Assembly: GCA_964423675.1 (NCBI GenBank)
Contig: CAYRFP010000008.1
Coordinates: 1-57,264, forward strand
Origin: RUG563 sp964423675
GTDB taxonomy: Bacteria; Bacillota; Clostridia; Christensenellales; Aristaeellaceae
Direction: 5' to 3'
Length of the DNA stretch: 57,264 nucleotides
Part shown: in pieces, positions 43,479 through 51,691 of the stretch
Layout: each line of letters opens with the position of its first letter
How positions within the stretch are numbered: position 1 is the stretch's first letter
Made by a program: the position numbers and the translations under genes
Notes under the pieces: generated by a model
What the model saw: the letters and a program-made list of their open reading frames with translations, nothing else
Told to the model about the DNA's origin: nothing
Database searches by the model: none

Positions 43479-44386
43479 TCGCCCATTTTTTTAGGCAATA
43501 TCCGTTCCAGAGAAATGCCCGCACTTTGAAGCAATTGCAACACGCCCTCATCTCCCGGAAAATGGGCCGCACCAAACGCCATCAGCACACATTCGCCTGA
43601 TGATAAATATCGCAGCGCCGTCTCCGCAAACGCCCGATTACGATCACCATACATTTTCTGATTGTAGGCCGCATATTCCTCCTGAGCATCCACAGGAAGC
43701 TGCTGGCGTTCTGCCTGAACCAGCGCCCAAATAGCGTCTGCATCTCCATCAGCCCACGCCTGATACAACTGCCAAAGTTCTGTCCGCGCCGTCTGTTCAT
43801 CTCTCAGCAACATCTCGAGCTGAGTTTCCGCTGCTGCATCCGGCATTTCCTGCATCAGCGCGGCCTGCTGCTCCACGGATTCCATCTCATAAACCGGCTT
43901 GCTTTCCGCATAAGCCCGGTTCAGCAGCACAGCGTCCATTCCCCATTCGCTGAAAAGCCCCAGTGTGGCATAAGTCTGCTCCTGGGCCAGAGACACCCAG
44001 GGCGCGGGCCGCAGACGGCGAAGCGTGGCTTCCGGTGTGGATAGCCTGGCAATACCCAGCGCATAGACCTCCTGCGATAAATGCTCCTGCACGGTTTCGC
44101 CCGCGTCATAAAACAGCGCCCGGGAATAAGCCTGCACCCGGACGTGGTCCTGCTGAAACGCCACCAGATCTGCCTCCACTGCCAAAGCAGATGATGCTTG
44201 CCAGACCGTTTCCAGTAACGGAGACAGGACGGCTTTTTCTTCTTCGCCTACATGCATGGTGCCCAGCAGATAGATGGTATGTCCCGCCGTATCCCAGGCG
44301 CGATACAGCAGTGGGCTTGCCTGCGCCGCAGCAGGGAGACTAAGCGCCAACATCAACGCCAGCGCTGCCATTCGTTCCTTACGCAT
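43475..44386 (-). CDS. TraB/GumN family secreted protein
   Basis: Protein of 303 residues. ATG 44386 lacks a clear ribosome site; ATG 44371 after TAAGGA is an alternative, and either keeps the signal peptide (MAALALMLALSLPAAAQA). Family motifs are seen at YLLGTMHVG (GxxH) near the start, LAVEADL, and VLMAFGAAHFPGDEGVLQLLQ near the end. TraB/GumN proteins (Tiki-like fold) include putative metalloproteases; the two GxxH motifs could bind metal. It is translationally coupled to galT, an association whose meaning is unclear. Confidence 0.85.
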   Translation of the reverse strand: MRKERMAALALMLALSLPAAAQASPLLYRAWDTAGHTIYLLGTMHVGEEEKAVLSPLLETVWQASSALAVEADLVAFQQDHVRVQAYSRALFYDAGETVQEHLSQEVYALGIARLSTPEATLRRLRPAPWVSLAQEQTYATLGLFSEWGMDAVLLNRAYAESKPVYEMESVEQQAALMQEMPDAAAETQLEMLLRDEQTARTELWQLYQAWADGDADAIWALVQAERQQLPVDAQEEYAAYNQKMYGDRNRAFAETALRYLSSGECVLMAFGAAHFPGDEGVLQLLQSAGISLERILPKKMGE

Positions 44387-44914
44387 AGCTAATCACCCGG
44401 CGTCCTTATCATGGGAATGGGACACGCCTTCAGCCTTAGGCGCGCGAGAGGATTGGGATGTAAACGCCAGCACTACCAGTGTAGTCAGATACGGCAGCGG
44501 CCGATAGAAATCGGAGTTAATGTTCCATTCCTTCAAAATATGATACACCCCATCGCCATTAATATCCAGGCCGGCATAGGACATGGCCACGCAGATACTC
44601 GCCTTCATGAACCGTAAAATTTACCTTGCTGACCGTATCCCGCTTATACAGCTTCGGATGGTACCCGCTACTGCATGCCCACGGTAATTTTTCTTTGCAG
44701 GAATCCCATCCAGGTTTCCTCCGCGCCCAGCTGCGCGCAGACCCTGATTTTATATATTATATCTGTTTTTCCAACAAAATGCAAGGTAAATCCCCAGGCT
44801 TCATCTGTAGCCGGAAAGCACGCTTTGATCGAAAGCGAAAATGGAATCCAGTTCAAATAACTGTATAAAGTATTCAAAGCTGCGCATGCTATTTCCGAAG
44901 GGAGGGAAGAAAGC
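44387..44914. other. Gene-poor interval with possible coding remnant
   Basis: No convincing gene in 528 bases between traB and spoIIR. On the minus strand two overlapping frames read like worn coding sequence: one ends near 44557 (KRDTVSKVNFTVHEGEY), another shifts frame and runs to TGA 44393 (GLDINGDGVYHILKEWN, then a hydrophobic stretch). Neither has a ribosome site or a recognised family. A frame at 44668-44958 has AAGGAGG before ATG 44958 but overlaps spoIIR in antisense. Confidence 0.35.
44863..44893 (+). promoter_or_regulatory. Possible sigma-F-like promoter of spoIIR
   Basis: GTATA (44863-44867), a 16-base spacer and GCATGCTATT (44884-44893) loosely follow the sigma-F pattern. The -35 part fits well, the -10 part poorly. 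spoIIR is a sigma-F gene in Bacillus. Confidence 0.3.
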
Positions 44915-45391
44915 TTGCGCAGTTTTTTATCCATTTTGTTGTGTGCGTTTTTCGCCATCGGTTCCTCCTTGTCGGCTAAAGGAGAAACGCAATATCTGCG
45001 TGTCATCGGTCAAAGCAACAGCGCTCTGGCGCAGGAGGAAAAGCTACGAGTACGAGATGCAGTGCTCTGTGCCCTGCCTGCTTCCCCGGACGCTTTGCCC
45101 GCAGCATTGGGTTCTATTGTCCAGGCCGCCAGGCGTATCGCCCCATGCCAGGTTTCGCTTCGCTTCTGGCAGCCCCCGAACGAACCGCCAGCGCCAACGC
45201 TTTACATCGAAATCGGCGCCGCCGAGGGAAGAAACTGGTGGGGCGTTTTATATCCTGAACTACTCGCACTGACCGCTGAGAGCACGCCCGCTCCCAGTCC
45301 CTTGGACGAACAGCCCCATCCCGTCTTTTCCTGGCCATGGCTTGAATGGCTGGCTCAGTTATTGGGGATTTCTTCAAGCCCACAAAAATAG
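44915..45391 (+). CDS. spoIIR: Stage II sporulation protein R (SpoIIR)
   Basis: Protein of 158 residues from TTG 44915, 7 bases after GGGAGGG; no ATG fits. A signal peptide (1-22) is followed by YLRVIGQSNSALAQEEKLRVRDAVL, matching the HVIANSDSxxDQxLKxxVRDAVL hallmark of SpoIIR, and later AAEGRNWWGVLYPEL, matching GxNWWCVLFPPL. SpoIIR is made in the forespore, secreted into the intermembrane space and triggers SpoIIGA to process pro-sigma-E. It is shorter than in Bacillus (224) because the middle is compact. The usual Cys in NWWCV is Gly. Confidence 0.88.
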   Translation: MRSFLSILLCAFFAIGSSLSAKGETQYLRVIGQSNSALAQEEKLRVRDAVLCALPASPDALPAALGSIVQAARRIAPCQVSLRFWQPPNEPPAPTLYIEIGAAEGRNWWGVLYPELLALTAESTPAPSPLDEQPHPVFSWPWLEWLAQLLGISSSPQK

Positions 45392-45421
45392 GCTGCCGAT
45401 TTTATCGACAGCCTGTTTCTT
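45390..45421 (+). terminator. Bidirectional terminator between spoIIR and the convergent gene
   Basis: Stem AGGCTG...CAGCCT (45390-45395 with 45409-45414) continued by CGAT/ATCG around a T3 loop, with T-runs on both strands. It overlaps the end of spoIIR and reaches the convergent gene's stop. Confidence 0.75.
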
Positions 45422-45905
45422 ATTGCCCCGCCAGCAGTGTCTGCAAAGTGGACAGATGGGTTAAAAGCTGGGTTCGCGTATCCAGAGTGGATGAGGTTGC
45501 TGCCTGCGTCAGGGATTCAAACGCTTCCAAATCCCCATAAAGAGCAGTGAATGCCTCAGCCGGAGCCAGCCGACCGTTCTCGCCGCCATCCAGAGCCATG
45601 CTCAGGCTGTTGAGCTGCTCCATGTAATAAACATATTGTCTTACCTTTGCCAGCCGCGCCGTGGTGGTTGACGTGACCATGCCTGCCATACGGTTCACCT
45701 CATCAATGGCTGAAGAAACCGCGTTCAGCATCCGCTGCTGAAATTGTTCCTGCGCCTGTACGCGATAAGCGTTGTTGCGATACGCCGTAATGGCAAACGC
45801 CACGGTGGCCACCAACAACACTGCACAGATCAGTGCCAGCACTCGCCGCTGCATTCGCATATCTGTCACGTTCATATGCAGGCGGTTATTCTTGTGATAC
45901 ATCAT
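45420..45905 (-). CDS. Hypothetical single-pass membrane protein with coiled coil
   Basis: Protein of 161 residues, ATG 45905 after AAGGAG. A basic N-terminus (residues 1-21) leads into one membrane helix (about 22-42: VLALICAVLLVATVAFAITAY), then a helical, Gln/Ala/Ser-rich extracytoplasmic region likely to form a coiled coil. There is no recognised catalytic motif. The size and layout recall the N-terminal part of YpeB, but the match is too weak to name. A TATAAT at 45988-45983 (minus) lies upstream. It is convergent with spoIIR. Confidence 0.6.
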   Translation of the reverse strand: MMYHKNNRLHMNVTDMRMQRRVLALICAVLLVATVAFAITAYRNNAYRVQAQEQFQQRMLNAVSSAIDEVNRMAGMVTSTTTARLAKVRQYVYYMEQLNSLSMALDGGENGRLAPAEAFTALYGDLEAFESLTQAATSSTLDTRTQLLTHLSTLQTLLAGQ

Positions 45906-46030
45906 AAAACAGCTTCTCCTTCTTTAATCAGCTCAAAAGATTCTGCATTCCAGCGCATCCATAGAGAAGACGCTCCTGCGGCATTATACCACAAAATCTA
46001 TACATTCGTAAAGTCAATGGCACAAACGCC

Positions 46031-46097
46031 TTGTAAATTCTGCCGCATCGGCGTTTACAAATTGTTTACGCACGGAGATGACGGTCTATGCTATAAT
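46031..46097 (+). promoter_or_regulatory. Upstream region of the GldA/F/G-like operon: inverted repeat and -10 box
   Basis: TTGTAAA-N16-TTTACAA (46031-46037 and 46054-46060) is a perfect 7-bp inverted repeat; GTTTAC recurs at 46053 and 46064, 11 bases apart. TATAAT lies at 46092-46097 without a good -35 box, suggesting an activator or alternative recognition. Confidence 0.4.
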
Positions 46098-46131
46098 AGA
46101 ATCGCAAACAAAAAAGAAGGAGCAAACGGGC

Positions 46132-47055
46132 ATGATCGCATTGGAACAGGTGAGTAAGCGCTACGGGGTGCATCAGGCGCTGGAAAACGTCAGCTTCCAG
46201 GCTCCAAAGGGCCAGATCCTGGGGCTGCTGGGACAAAACGGTGCCGGGAAAACCACCGCCATGAATATCCTGGCCGGCTGTCTGGCACCTTCCGGTGGCA
46301 CTGCGCGCATCGGCGGTTTCGATGTGTTGACCCAGCCCCGGGAAGCCAAGCGGCTGCTGGGGTATCTTCCCGAGCAAACGCCACTGTACGATGAAATGAC
46401 TGTTCGCTCCTTTTTGCATTTTGTCAGCCGGCTTAAAGAGGTCTCAGCCCCTGCCATCGCCAAGCACATCGAGCAGATTGCAGAAAAGACCGGATTGGTG
46501 GATGTTCTGGATCGCAAAATCGGCAATCTGTCCAAGGGCTATCGGCAGCGGGTGGGTGTTGCCCAGGCCCTTTGCGGCAGCCCCGAGGCGCTGATTCTGG
46601 ACGAACCAACCGCCGGGCTGGATCCCCGGCAGACCAGCGAAATGCGCAGCCTTATCCGGGCCCTGGCCGGGGAACACACTGTGCTGTTTTCCTCCCATAT
46701 GCTCAGCGAGGTGCAGTCCATCTGTGATCGGGTGATTATCCTGCATCACGGGAAAATCATCTGTGACAGTGCATTAAGCGCTCTGCGCTGCGGAGAGAGG
46801 CGGCTGCGGGCAGTAATCGCCTGCGGCGAAGGAGCGCTGCTGCCGACGCTACGGACGCTGAAATCCGTTAGCCGGGTAACGGTTGAGCGCGGCGGCGAGC
46901 CGGGCACCACGCAGGTGGTGCTGACCGCTCAGGGCGATACCGAGCGAGAGCTTTTCACGCTTCTTTCCGGTCTGCAAACACCGCTTCTGCGCCTTAGCCC
47001 CGTGGAAGACAGCCTTGAAGAAATTTTTTTGCGTACTACCGGCGAAGCAGGCTGA
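46132..47055 (+). CDS. ABC transporter ATP-binding protein (GldA/NosF-like)
   Basis: Protein of 307 residues. ATG 46132 follows AAGGAG; 18 further upstream codons are open but carry no site. Walker A LGQNGAGKTTAMN, signature LSKGYRQR, Walker B ALILDEPTAGLD and the H-loop VLFSSHMLSEV are intact. The C-terminal 90 residues form the accessory domain seen in CcmA/NosF/GldA ATPases. It powers the permease encoded 35 bases downstream. Together with the next three genes it forms an export-type cassette of the gliding-motility GldAFG kind. Confidence 0.9.
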   Translation: MIALEQVSKRYGVHQALENVSFQAPKGQILGLLGQNGAGKTTAMNILAGCLAPSGGTARIGGFDVLTQPREAKRLLGYLPEQTPLYDEMTVRSFLHFVSRLKEVSAPAIAKHIEQIAEKTGLVDVLDRKIGNLSKGYRQRVGVAQALCGSPEALILDEPTAGLDPRQTSEMRSLIRALAGEHTVLFSSHMLSEVQSICDRVIILHHGKIICDSALSALRCGERRLRAVIACGEGALLPTLRTLKSVSRVTVERGGEPGTTQVVLTAQGDTERELFTLLSGLQTPLLRLSPVEDSLEEIFLRTTGEAG

Positions 47056-47090
47056 AATCGCCTCTATTTTCAAAACAAAGGAGAATTCTC

Positions 47091-47801
47091 ATGGGCGCGA
47101 TTTATCGCAAGGAAATGCAAAGCTTTTTTTACACGCCGGCTGCTTATGTATTTATCGGCGTGTTTTTGATGCTAAGCAGCATTTTTTTCGGCGTAGGCAA
47201 TCTGGCGGCTCGTTCTTCCAATCTTTTAAATCTGCTTTCGAGTTTAAGCTATGTGTGGATGCTGCTTTCTCCCCTGCTGACCATGCGGCTGCTGGCCGGG
47301 GAGCGGCGGCAGCGGACGGATCAGCTGTTGTATTCCTCGCCCTGCTCACTGGGCGGAATCGTGCTGGGAAAATTCTTCGCCGCCTGCACGGTGCTGCTAT
47401 GTGCCGTCGGCCTAACCTGGATCTATGCGCTGATCGTGGCCATTTACGGAACGCTGTATCTACCTGAAACGCTGGTTGGATATCTGGGCTTTTTGCTGCA
47501 AGGCTGCGCATTCCTGGCGCTGGATCTGTTTGTTTCCTGCTTTGCCCGCAGCCAGATGACGGCAGTTGTGTTGGGCGTTGGCGCGAATCTGCTAGTATGG
47601 TTTTCCGATGTGGTGGCGCAGGCGGTAACAGTTGACGTATTCAGCAATGTTTTGTCGTTCATCAGCCTTTATCAGCGGTTCGCTCCCTTTGCGCAGGGCC
47701 AGCTGCGGGCCGCCAACGTGCTGTATGATCTGGTATTTGTGGGCATTATGCTGTTTTTAAGCGTACGGGTGCTGGACGCCCGACGCTGGAGCGAGGCTTG
47801 A
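47091..47801 (+). CDS. ABC-2 type permease (GldF-like)
   Basis: Protein of 236 residues, ATG 47091 after AAAGGAG. Six membrane segments are visible, with the ABC-2 feature LLTMRLLAGERRQRTDQLLYSSP after the second helix, a cytoplasmic coupling motif conserved in GldF/NosY-like permeases. Residues 150-185 (FVSCFARSQMTAVVLGVGANLLVWF) match the domain core. It overlaps the next gene by up to 4 bases, depending on its start. Confidence 0.9.
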   Translation: MGAIYRKEMQSFFYTPAAYVFIGVFLMLSSIFFGVGNLAARSSNLLNLLSSLSYVWMLLSPLLTMRLLAGERRQRTDQLLYSSPCSLGGIVLGKFFAACTVLLCAVGLTWIYALIVAIYGTLYLPETLVGYLGFLLQGCAFLALDLFVSCFARSQMTAVVLGVGANLLVWFSDVVAQAVTVDVFSNVLSFISLYQRFAPFAQGQLRAANVLYDLVFVGIMLFLSVRVLDARRWSEA

Positions 47802-47806
47802 GAAAA

Positions 47807-49276
47807 ATGAAAAACATGAAAGAAGCCTGGAACAGGCTAAAAAACAATCGCAAGCTGCGCTGCGGCGGCTTTTCCATTGTGCTGGTTGCCGGTGTTGTTC
47901 TCTGTGCGTTGCTGGTGGTGGCTCTGGCGGATCAATTGGAATCCCGTTTTGCCCTGGCTGGTGATTTCTCCTTTAACGCCGCCACAACCCAAAGCGAAAT
48001 CACCAATACCGTGCTCTCACAGCTGGAAAAGGACGTTCATATCTACGCCATCATTCCCGAAGAGGGCGAAAATACCACCCTTCTTTCCCTGCTGGAACGC
48101 TATGCAGCGTATTTTAGTCAGGTCACTTATTCCAAAGAAAGCATCGTGAAAAACCCGGTGCTGCTAACCCAGTTTTCCGACGCCATCGGCGAAAACGAGG
48201 TGTCCTCAGATTGCTTAATCATCTCCTGTCCGGAAACCGCCCGCGCCCGAGTACTCACCGAGGATGATTACTATGTCTATTCCTACGACACAGAAACGGG
48301 CTATTTTTCGCAGGCAGGCTACACCTATGAAAAAAGCATAACCGAGGCCATCCTGTATGTGACCCAGGATGAACTGCCCACCCTGCAAGTCCTCACCGGT
48401 CATGGCGAATTAACCGAGGCAGACACATCCAATCTGGAAGATACGCTCACCAGCGCCAACTATCTGGTGCGGCGCGTAAATTTTCAGGCCGGAGACAGCC
48501 TGGATACCGAAAGCCCGCTGCTGATTTTTTCTCCCCAGTACGATCTGAGCGATCAGGAACTTTCCTGGATTCTGGCTTTTGCCAGGGCGGGCGGCGATTT
48601 CTTTATCGTCAGCCAGTACTCGGATCCACTGACGCTGGAAAACTTCAACGCCCTTTACCGCGCTTATGGTATCGAATGCTACCCCGGGCTGGTTATCGCC
48701 AAGGAAGAGGATACTGCAAGCTATTATTCAGATACACCAGTCTGGCTGATGCCGTATATGCAGGATACCAAGCAAACCGCCAATCTACTGGAAGCAGGCA
48801 AGGATATTCTGCTGCTGGCCGGCGCGCGGGCCTTTCAGCTGCCAGACGGCGAAAACCAGAACCTGTCCGTCTCCCCCATTCTTCTTTCCGGGCAAGCGTA
48901 TATTCGCAATTATCAGGACGGCGTAAGCCTGTCCGATCAGCAGGAAACCGATCTGGAAGGCGTCTTCACGCTGGCACTGTGGACGGATAAAATGTTTGAA
49001 GACGGAACCATCTCCCATGCCTTTGCCATGGGCAATATCACGGCATTCCTGGATTACTGGACCATCAATAACACCGATTCCACCGCCTTCCTGCTGCAAA
49101 TGCTGCGCTCCCTGCAGGGGAAAACGCCCGTCAGCCTAGACATTGTCCCTACCAACGCCCTGCGGGATGGCATTACCATTGGCAATATTACGCCTGCCGT
49201 GATCGTCACGGTGATGCTGCCACTGCTAATTGTGCTGGGTGCCGTGCTGGTGCTGTGGCCCCGGAAGAACAGATAA
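47807..49276 (+). CDS. GldG-like ABC system auxiliary protein
   Basis: Protein of 489 residues. I prefer ATG 47807 (GAGCGAGG 10 bases before); a TTG at 47798 overlapping the permease stop is possible. A membrane segment near 18-40 and another at the C-terminus (468-486) enclose a large extracytoplasmic domain with GldG features: VHIYAIIPEEGENTTLLSLLERYAAYF, then PTLQVLTGHGE and SPLLIFSPQYDLSDQELSWILAFARAGGDFFIV. In flavobacteria GldG serves gliding and secretion, but homologues in non-gliding Firmicutes lack known roles. Confidence 0.85.
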   Translation: MKNMKEAWNRLKNNRKLRCGGFSIVLVAGVVLCALLVVALADQLESRFALAGDFSFNAATTQSEITNTVLSQLEKDVHIYAIIPEEGENTTLLSLLERYAAYFSQVTYSKESIVKNPVLLTQFSDAIGENEVSSDCLIISCPETARARVLTEDDYYVYSYDTETGYFSQAGYTYEKSITEAILYVTQDELPTLQVLTGHGELTEADTSNLEDTLTSANYLVRRVNFQAGDSLDTESPLLIFSPQYDLSDQELSWILAFARAGGDFFIVSQYSDPLTLENFNALYRAYGIECYPGLVIAKEEDTASYYSDTPVWLMPYMQDTKQTANLLEAGKDILLLAGARAFQLPDGENQNLSVSPILLSGQAYIRNYQDGVSLSDQQETDLEGVFTLALWTDKMFEDGTISHAFAMGNITAFLDYWTINNTDSTAFLLQMLRSLQGKTPVSLDIVPTNALRDGITIGNITPAVIVTVMLPLLIVLGAVLVLWPRKNR

Positions 49277-49313
49277 CCCCTCACATAAATAAGCGGAGAG
49301 AGCAAGCGAACAT

Positions 49314-50771
49314 ATGGAAAAGGTATCGAAAAAGAAACCGCAGCGCAGCCTCCAGAAGCGAACCTGGCTTTTGCTGGTGCTCCTTGCCGTGCTGATTACA
49401 GGCGGCGCCATTTACTTTCTGCGTTCATCGCCCCTGCCAGAGCCAACCCGTCGGGAGGATCCTGTGCTGCTCAGCCGGGGAAGCGAGGAAATTCAGGCGC
49501 TTGGCATTACCACGCCAGAGGGCGAAAGCTATCCTCTGGTTCGTGGATCGGACGGCTCTTTTTACCTGCTTGGTCAGGAAAGTATACAGCTGCGCAGCGA
49601 TTTAGTGGATGAAATGCTGTCCTATGCCGCTACGATGACGGCAGACAGCGCCGTATTGGATACCGCAGCAGAACCCGTCCAACTGACAGATTTCGGTCTG
49701 GCACCATTGCGAGCTCGGGTAGTAATCACCTATCAGGACGGCGAAAAGAAAGAACTGTGCATCGGCAATCCACTGCCTCAGGAGGAAAGCCTTACCTACT
49801 GCATGCTGGGCGGCGATACTCATCTCTATACCATCCTCACCAGCCAGATCGAGCCCTTCTTTCGGGAAGCAGCGTATCTGCGAGCCTTTGAGCAGCCCGA
49901 TCTTCGAAGCGATTTGCTGGATCGCATCGATATTGCCGGAGATTTAAACATCGGCATGTATTATACCCAGACTGGCTGGCAAATGGACAATCCTTATTCC
50001 TATCCCTTGTCCACTGCGCAAACTGATTTGTTGCTTTCTGCTATTGATGAAATGGCGTTTGAAGCCTGTCTGGGCGAAGCTGAAAAGCTGAATCTGCCCG
50101 CCTATGGCCTGGATATTCCTGCGCTCACCATCACCCTTACCCAAGCGCCCACCATCGTTTCCGGGCAGACGGAAAGCGGAGAAGAAATTTCCCTGTCTAT
50201 TCCCGAAACCTGCTATACCCTGTATCTCGGAAACGAAACCGATCAAAGCGGCGTTTATCTGCTCTGGGACGGCATGGTTTACAAGGCCAGCAATTTCCTG
50301 CTGGGATTTTGGAAGGAACTGACGGTGGATCAGCTGCTGCTTCGGCAGCCCGTCAATTTTCTGGTCAACAACCTGAGCCGCGTTGATGTGTCTTTCAGCG
50401 ATAGTCATGTCTTCTACAATGTGCAGATGGTGGAAGACGTTACGGAGAATAATCAGATCGCTACGGATGAATATGGTGAAACGCTTTACGATGTAGCGGT
50501 TCGCAAAAACGGAAGCACGGAAGATATGGACGCGGAAGCCTTTCTCTCCTGGTATCAGCAGCTGGCAGGCATCACGATGGCTGGAAAGCTGCCAGATAAC
50601 TTTGTTGTCTCCGGCGATCCGCTGTTGACGCTGACTCTGTGTAACACGGACTTAACCCGGCAAATCGCGCTTTATCCCTACGATGCACTGCATCACGCCC
50701 TTGTCATCGACGGGGTGGGCGTATTCTACGTAGAAAACAGATTTTGGAAAACAGCGCAGGCTGCGCCATAA
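49314..50771 (+). CDS. DUF4340 domain membrane-anchored protein
   Basis: Protein of 485 residues, ATG 49314 after GGAGAGAG. A basic start and one membrane helix (about 20-40) precede a long extracytoplasmic region with repeated DUF4340-type beta units (QALGITTPEGESYPLVRGSDGSFYL; LTDFGLAPLRARVVITYQDGEKKELCIGN). DUF4340 proteins regularly follow GldG-like genes, so this is the fourth component of the export cassette, probably a surface or periplasm-facing partner. A terminator closes the operon. Confidence 0.88.
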   Translation: MEKVSKKKPQRSLQKRTWLLLVLLAVLITGGAIYFLRSSPLPEPTRREDPVLLSRGSEEIQALGITTPEGESYPLVRGSDGSFYLLGQESIQLRSDLVDEMLSYAATMTADSAVLDTAAEPVQLTDFGLAPLRARVVITYQDGEKKELCIGNPLPQEESLTYCMLGGDTHLYTILTSQIEPFFREAAYLRAFEQPDLRSDLLDRIDIAGDLNIGMYYTQTGWQMDNPYSYPLSTAQTDLLLSAIDEMAFEACLGEAEKLNLPAYGLDIPALTITLTQAPTIVSGQTESGEEISLSIPETCYTLYLGNETDQSGVYLLWDGMVYKASNFLLGFWKELTVDQLLLRQPVNFLVNNLSRVDVSFSDSHVFYNVQMVEDVTENNQIATDEYGETLYDVAVRKNGSTEDMDAEAFLSWYQQLAGITMAGKLPDNFVVSGDPLLTLTLCNTDLTRQIALYPYDALHHALVIDGVGVFYVENRFWKTAQAAP

Positions 50772-50780
50772 AACTTCTCT

Positions 50781-50834
50781 GCGCAGGAAAATGCCTCGCT
50801 TTATCAAGTCAGGCTTTTCCTGCGCCTTGTTTTT
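50781..50834 (+). terminator. Terminator of the GldA/F/G-DUF4340 operon
   Basis: A long imperfect stem, GCGCAGGAAAA (50781-50791) pairing with TTTTCCTGCGC (50815-50825) and AGGC/GCCT inside, is followed by CTTGTTTTTG. Confidence 0.85.
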
Positions 50835-50903
50835 GTACATTTCTCTCAGACATCACTTTTGGGACAAATAAATTTGCGACGCCATATTTTTTTCATAAAC
50901 GTA

Positions 50904-50932
50904 TTGACAAGTTCCGTCCCATTTGCTATAAT
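50904..50932 (+). promoter_or_regulatory. Perfect sigma-A promoter for the tRNA-Ser pair
   Basis: TTGACA (50904-50909), a 17-base spacer and TATAAT (50927-50932), 37 bases before the first tRNA. Confidence 0.9.
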
Positions 50933-50969
50933 AATTAAGCGCTTCAAAGAGGCTGTCGGTCGCATACGC

Positions 50970-51058
<89 letters not shown>

Positions 51059-51094
51059 TTTTTTATTCCCTCATTGAAGACGATTCGGCTGTAT

Positions 51095-51186
51095 GGAGAA
51101 GTACCCAAGTGGCCGAAGGGGCTCCCCTGCTAAGGGAGTAGGGTGTGTTAAGCGCCGCCCGGGTTCAAATCCCGGCTTCTCCGCCA
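51095..51186 (+). tRNA. tRNA-Ser (GCU)
   Basis: A 92-base sequence with acceptor GGAGAAG pairing CTTCTCC, anticodon stem CTCCC/GGGAG with loop CTGCTAA (anticodon GCT at 51129-51131), long variable arm and T arm GGGTTCAAATCCC. Discriminator G, CCA encoded. It decodes AGC/AGU and is co-transcribed with the UGA serine tRNA 36 bases upstream. Confidence 0.97.
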
Positions 51187-51191
51187 AAAAG

Positions 51192-51232
51192 CAAGGAATT
51201 CTTGTTTAATCAAGGGTTCCTTGTTCTTTATT
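51192..51232 (+). terminator. Terminator of the tRNA operon
   Basis: Stem CAAGGAA (51192-51198) pairing TTCCTTG (51217-51223) with an inner TTG/CAA pair, followed by TTCTTTATTT. Confidence 0.75.
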
Positions 51233-51691
51233 TATCGCTTGCTTTTTGCTGTTTCTGTTTTTTTCGTTATGACTAACGCGCAGTGTCACCTCCGCAAGAT
51301 ATCCGCCCAGATTTTGCTTCCTGTGCGCGCTTACGTTCTTCGGGTTTATTGACGGCGATATCCCCAGCGTATCCTCCATCTGTTCCGGTGTTGGGGGCGC
51401 TTATTAAGGTCTGCGCTAGATTGAGAGAAAGCGGGGGCATTTGACATTTTGCATTAGACTTCTGCAAGAACATAAAGAAAAGGACTGGAACCTTGTATCA
51501 AAGTTTCAGTCCTTTTTGTGTGGAACGCCCGAGAACTAATACAATCCAGAACCACCATTTGACAATACGGCTTTCGTTTTGATATAACCCCATGCAAATG
51601 ATGTCAACAACCACCATGAGCATTGCTGCCATAGTTCTTGGATCCGTAGCAAAGCTTATCTTCCTTAGACTTCGTAGTAGCCGTCGTACAT
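51233..51691. other. Gene-poor scar with a small hydrophobic frame and an orphan promoter
   Basis: No recognised gene in about 460 bases. On the minus strand a 44-codon frame (51632-51498) encodes a hydrophobic segment (MAAMLMVVVDIICMGLY) and a Trp-rich tail; the frame is open upstream into the amidohydrolase end, so it looks like the 3' remnant of a membrane gene. TTGACA (51559-51564), 18 bases and TATAAC (51583-51588) form a plus-strand promoter with no gene after it. Around 51230-51470 short minus-strand frames (KPEERKRAQEAK; YLAEVTLRVSHNEKN) look like frame-broken remnants. Confidence 0.4.
51478..51518 (+). terminator. Hairpin terminator in the scar region
   Basis: Stem AAAAGGACTG (51478-51487) pairing CAGTCCTTTT (51507-51516) with imperfect inner pairs, followed by TTG on the plus strand and T-rich sequence on the minus strand. 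It probably ends the leftward amidohydrolase operon. Confidence 0.65.

Noticed and set aside
44668..44958. Minus-strand frame with AAGGAGG before ATG 44958
   Set aside because: It overlaps the start of spoIIR in antisense, where the site is part of the signal-peptide codons; no family match. Kept only as part of the gene-poor interval.
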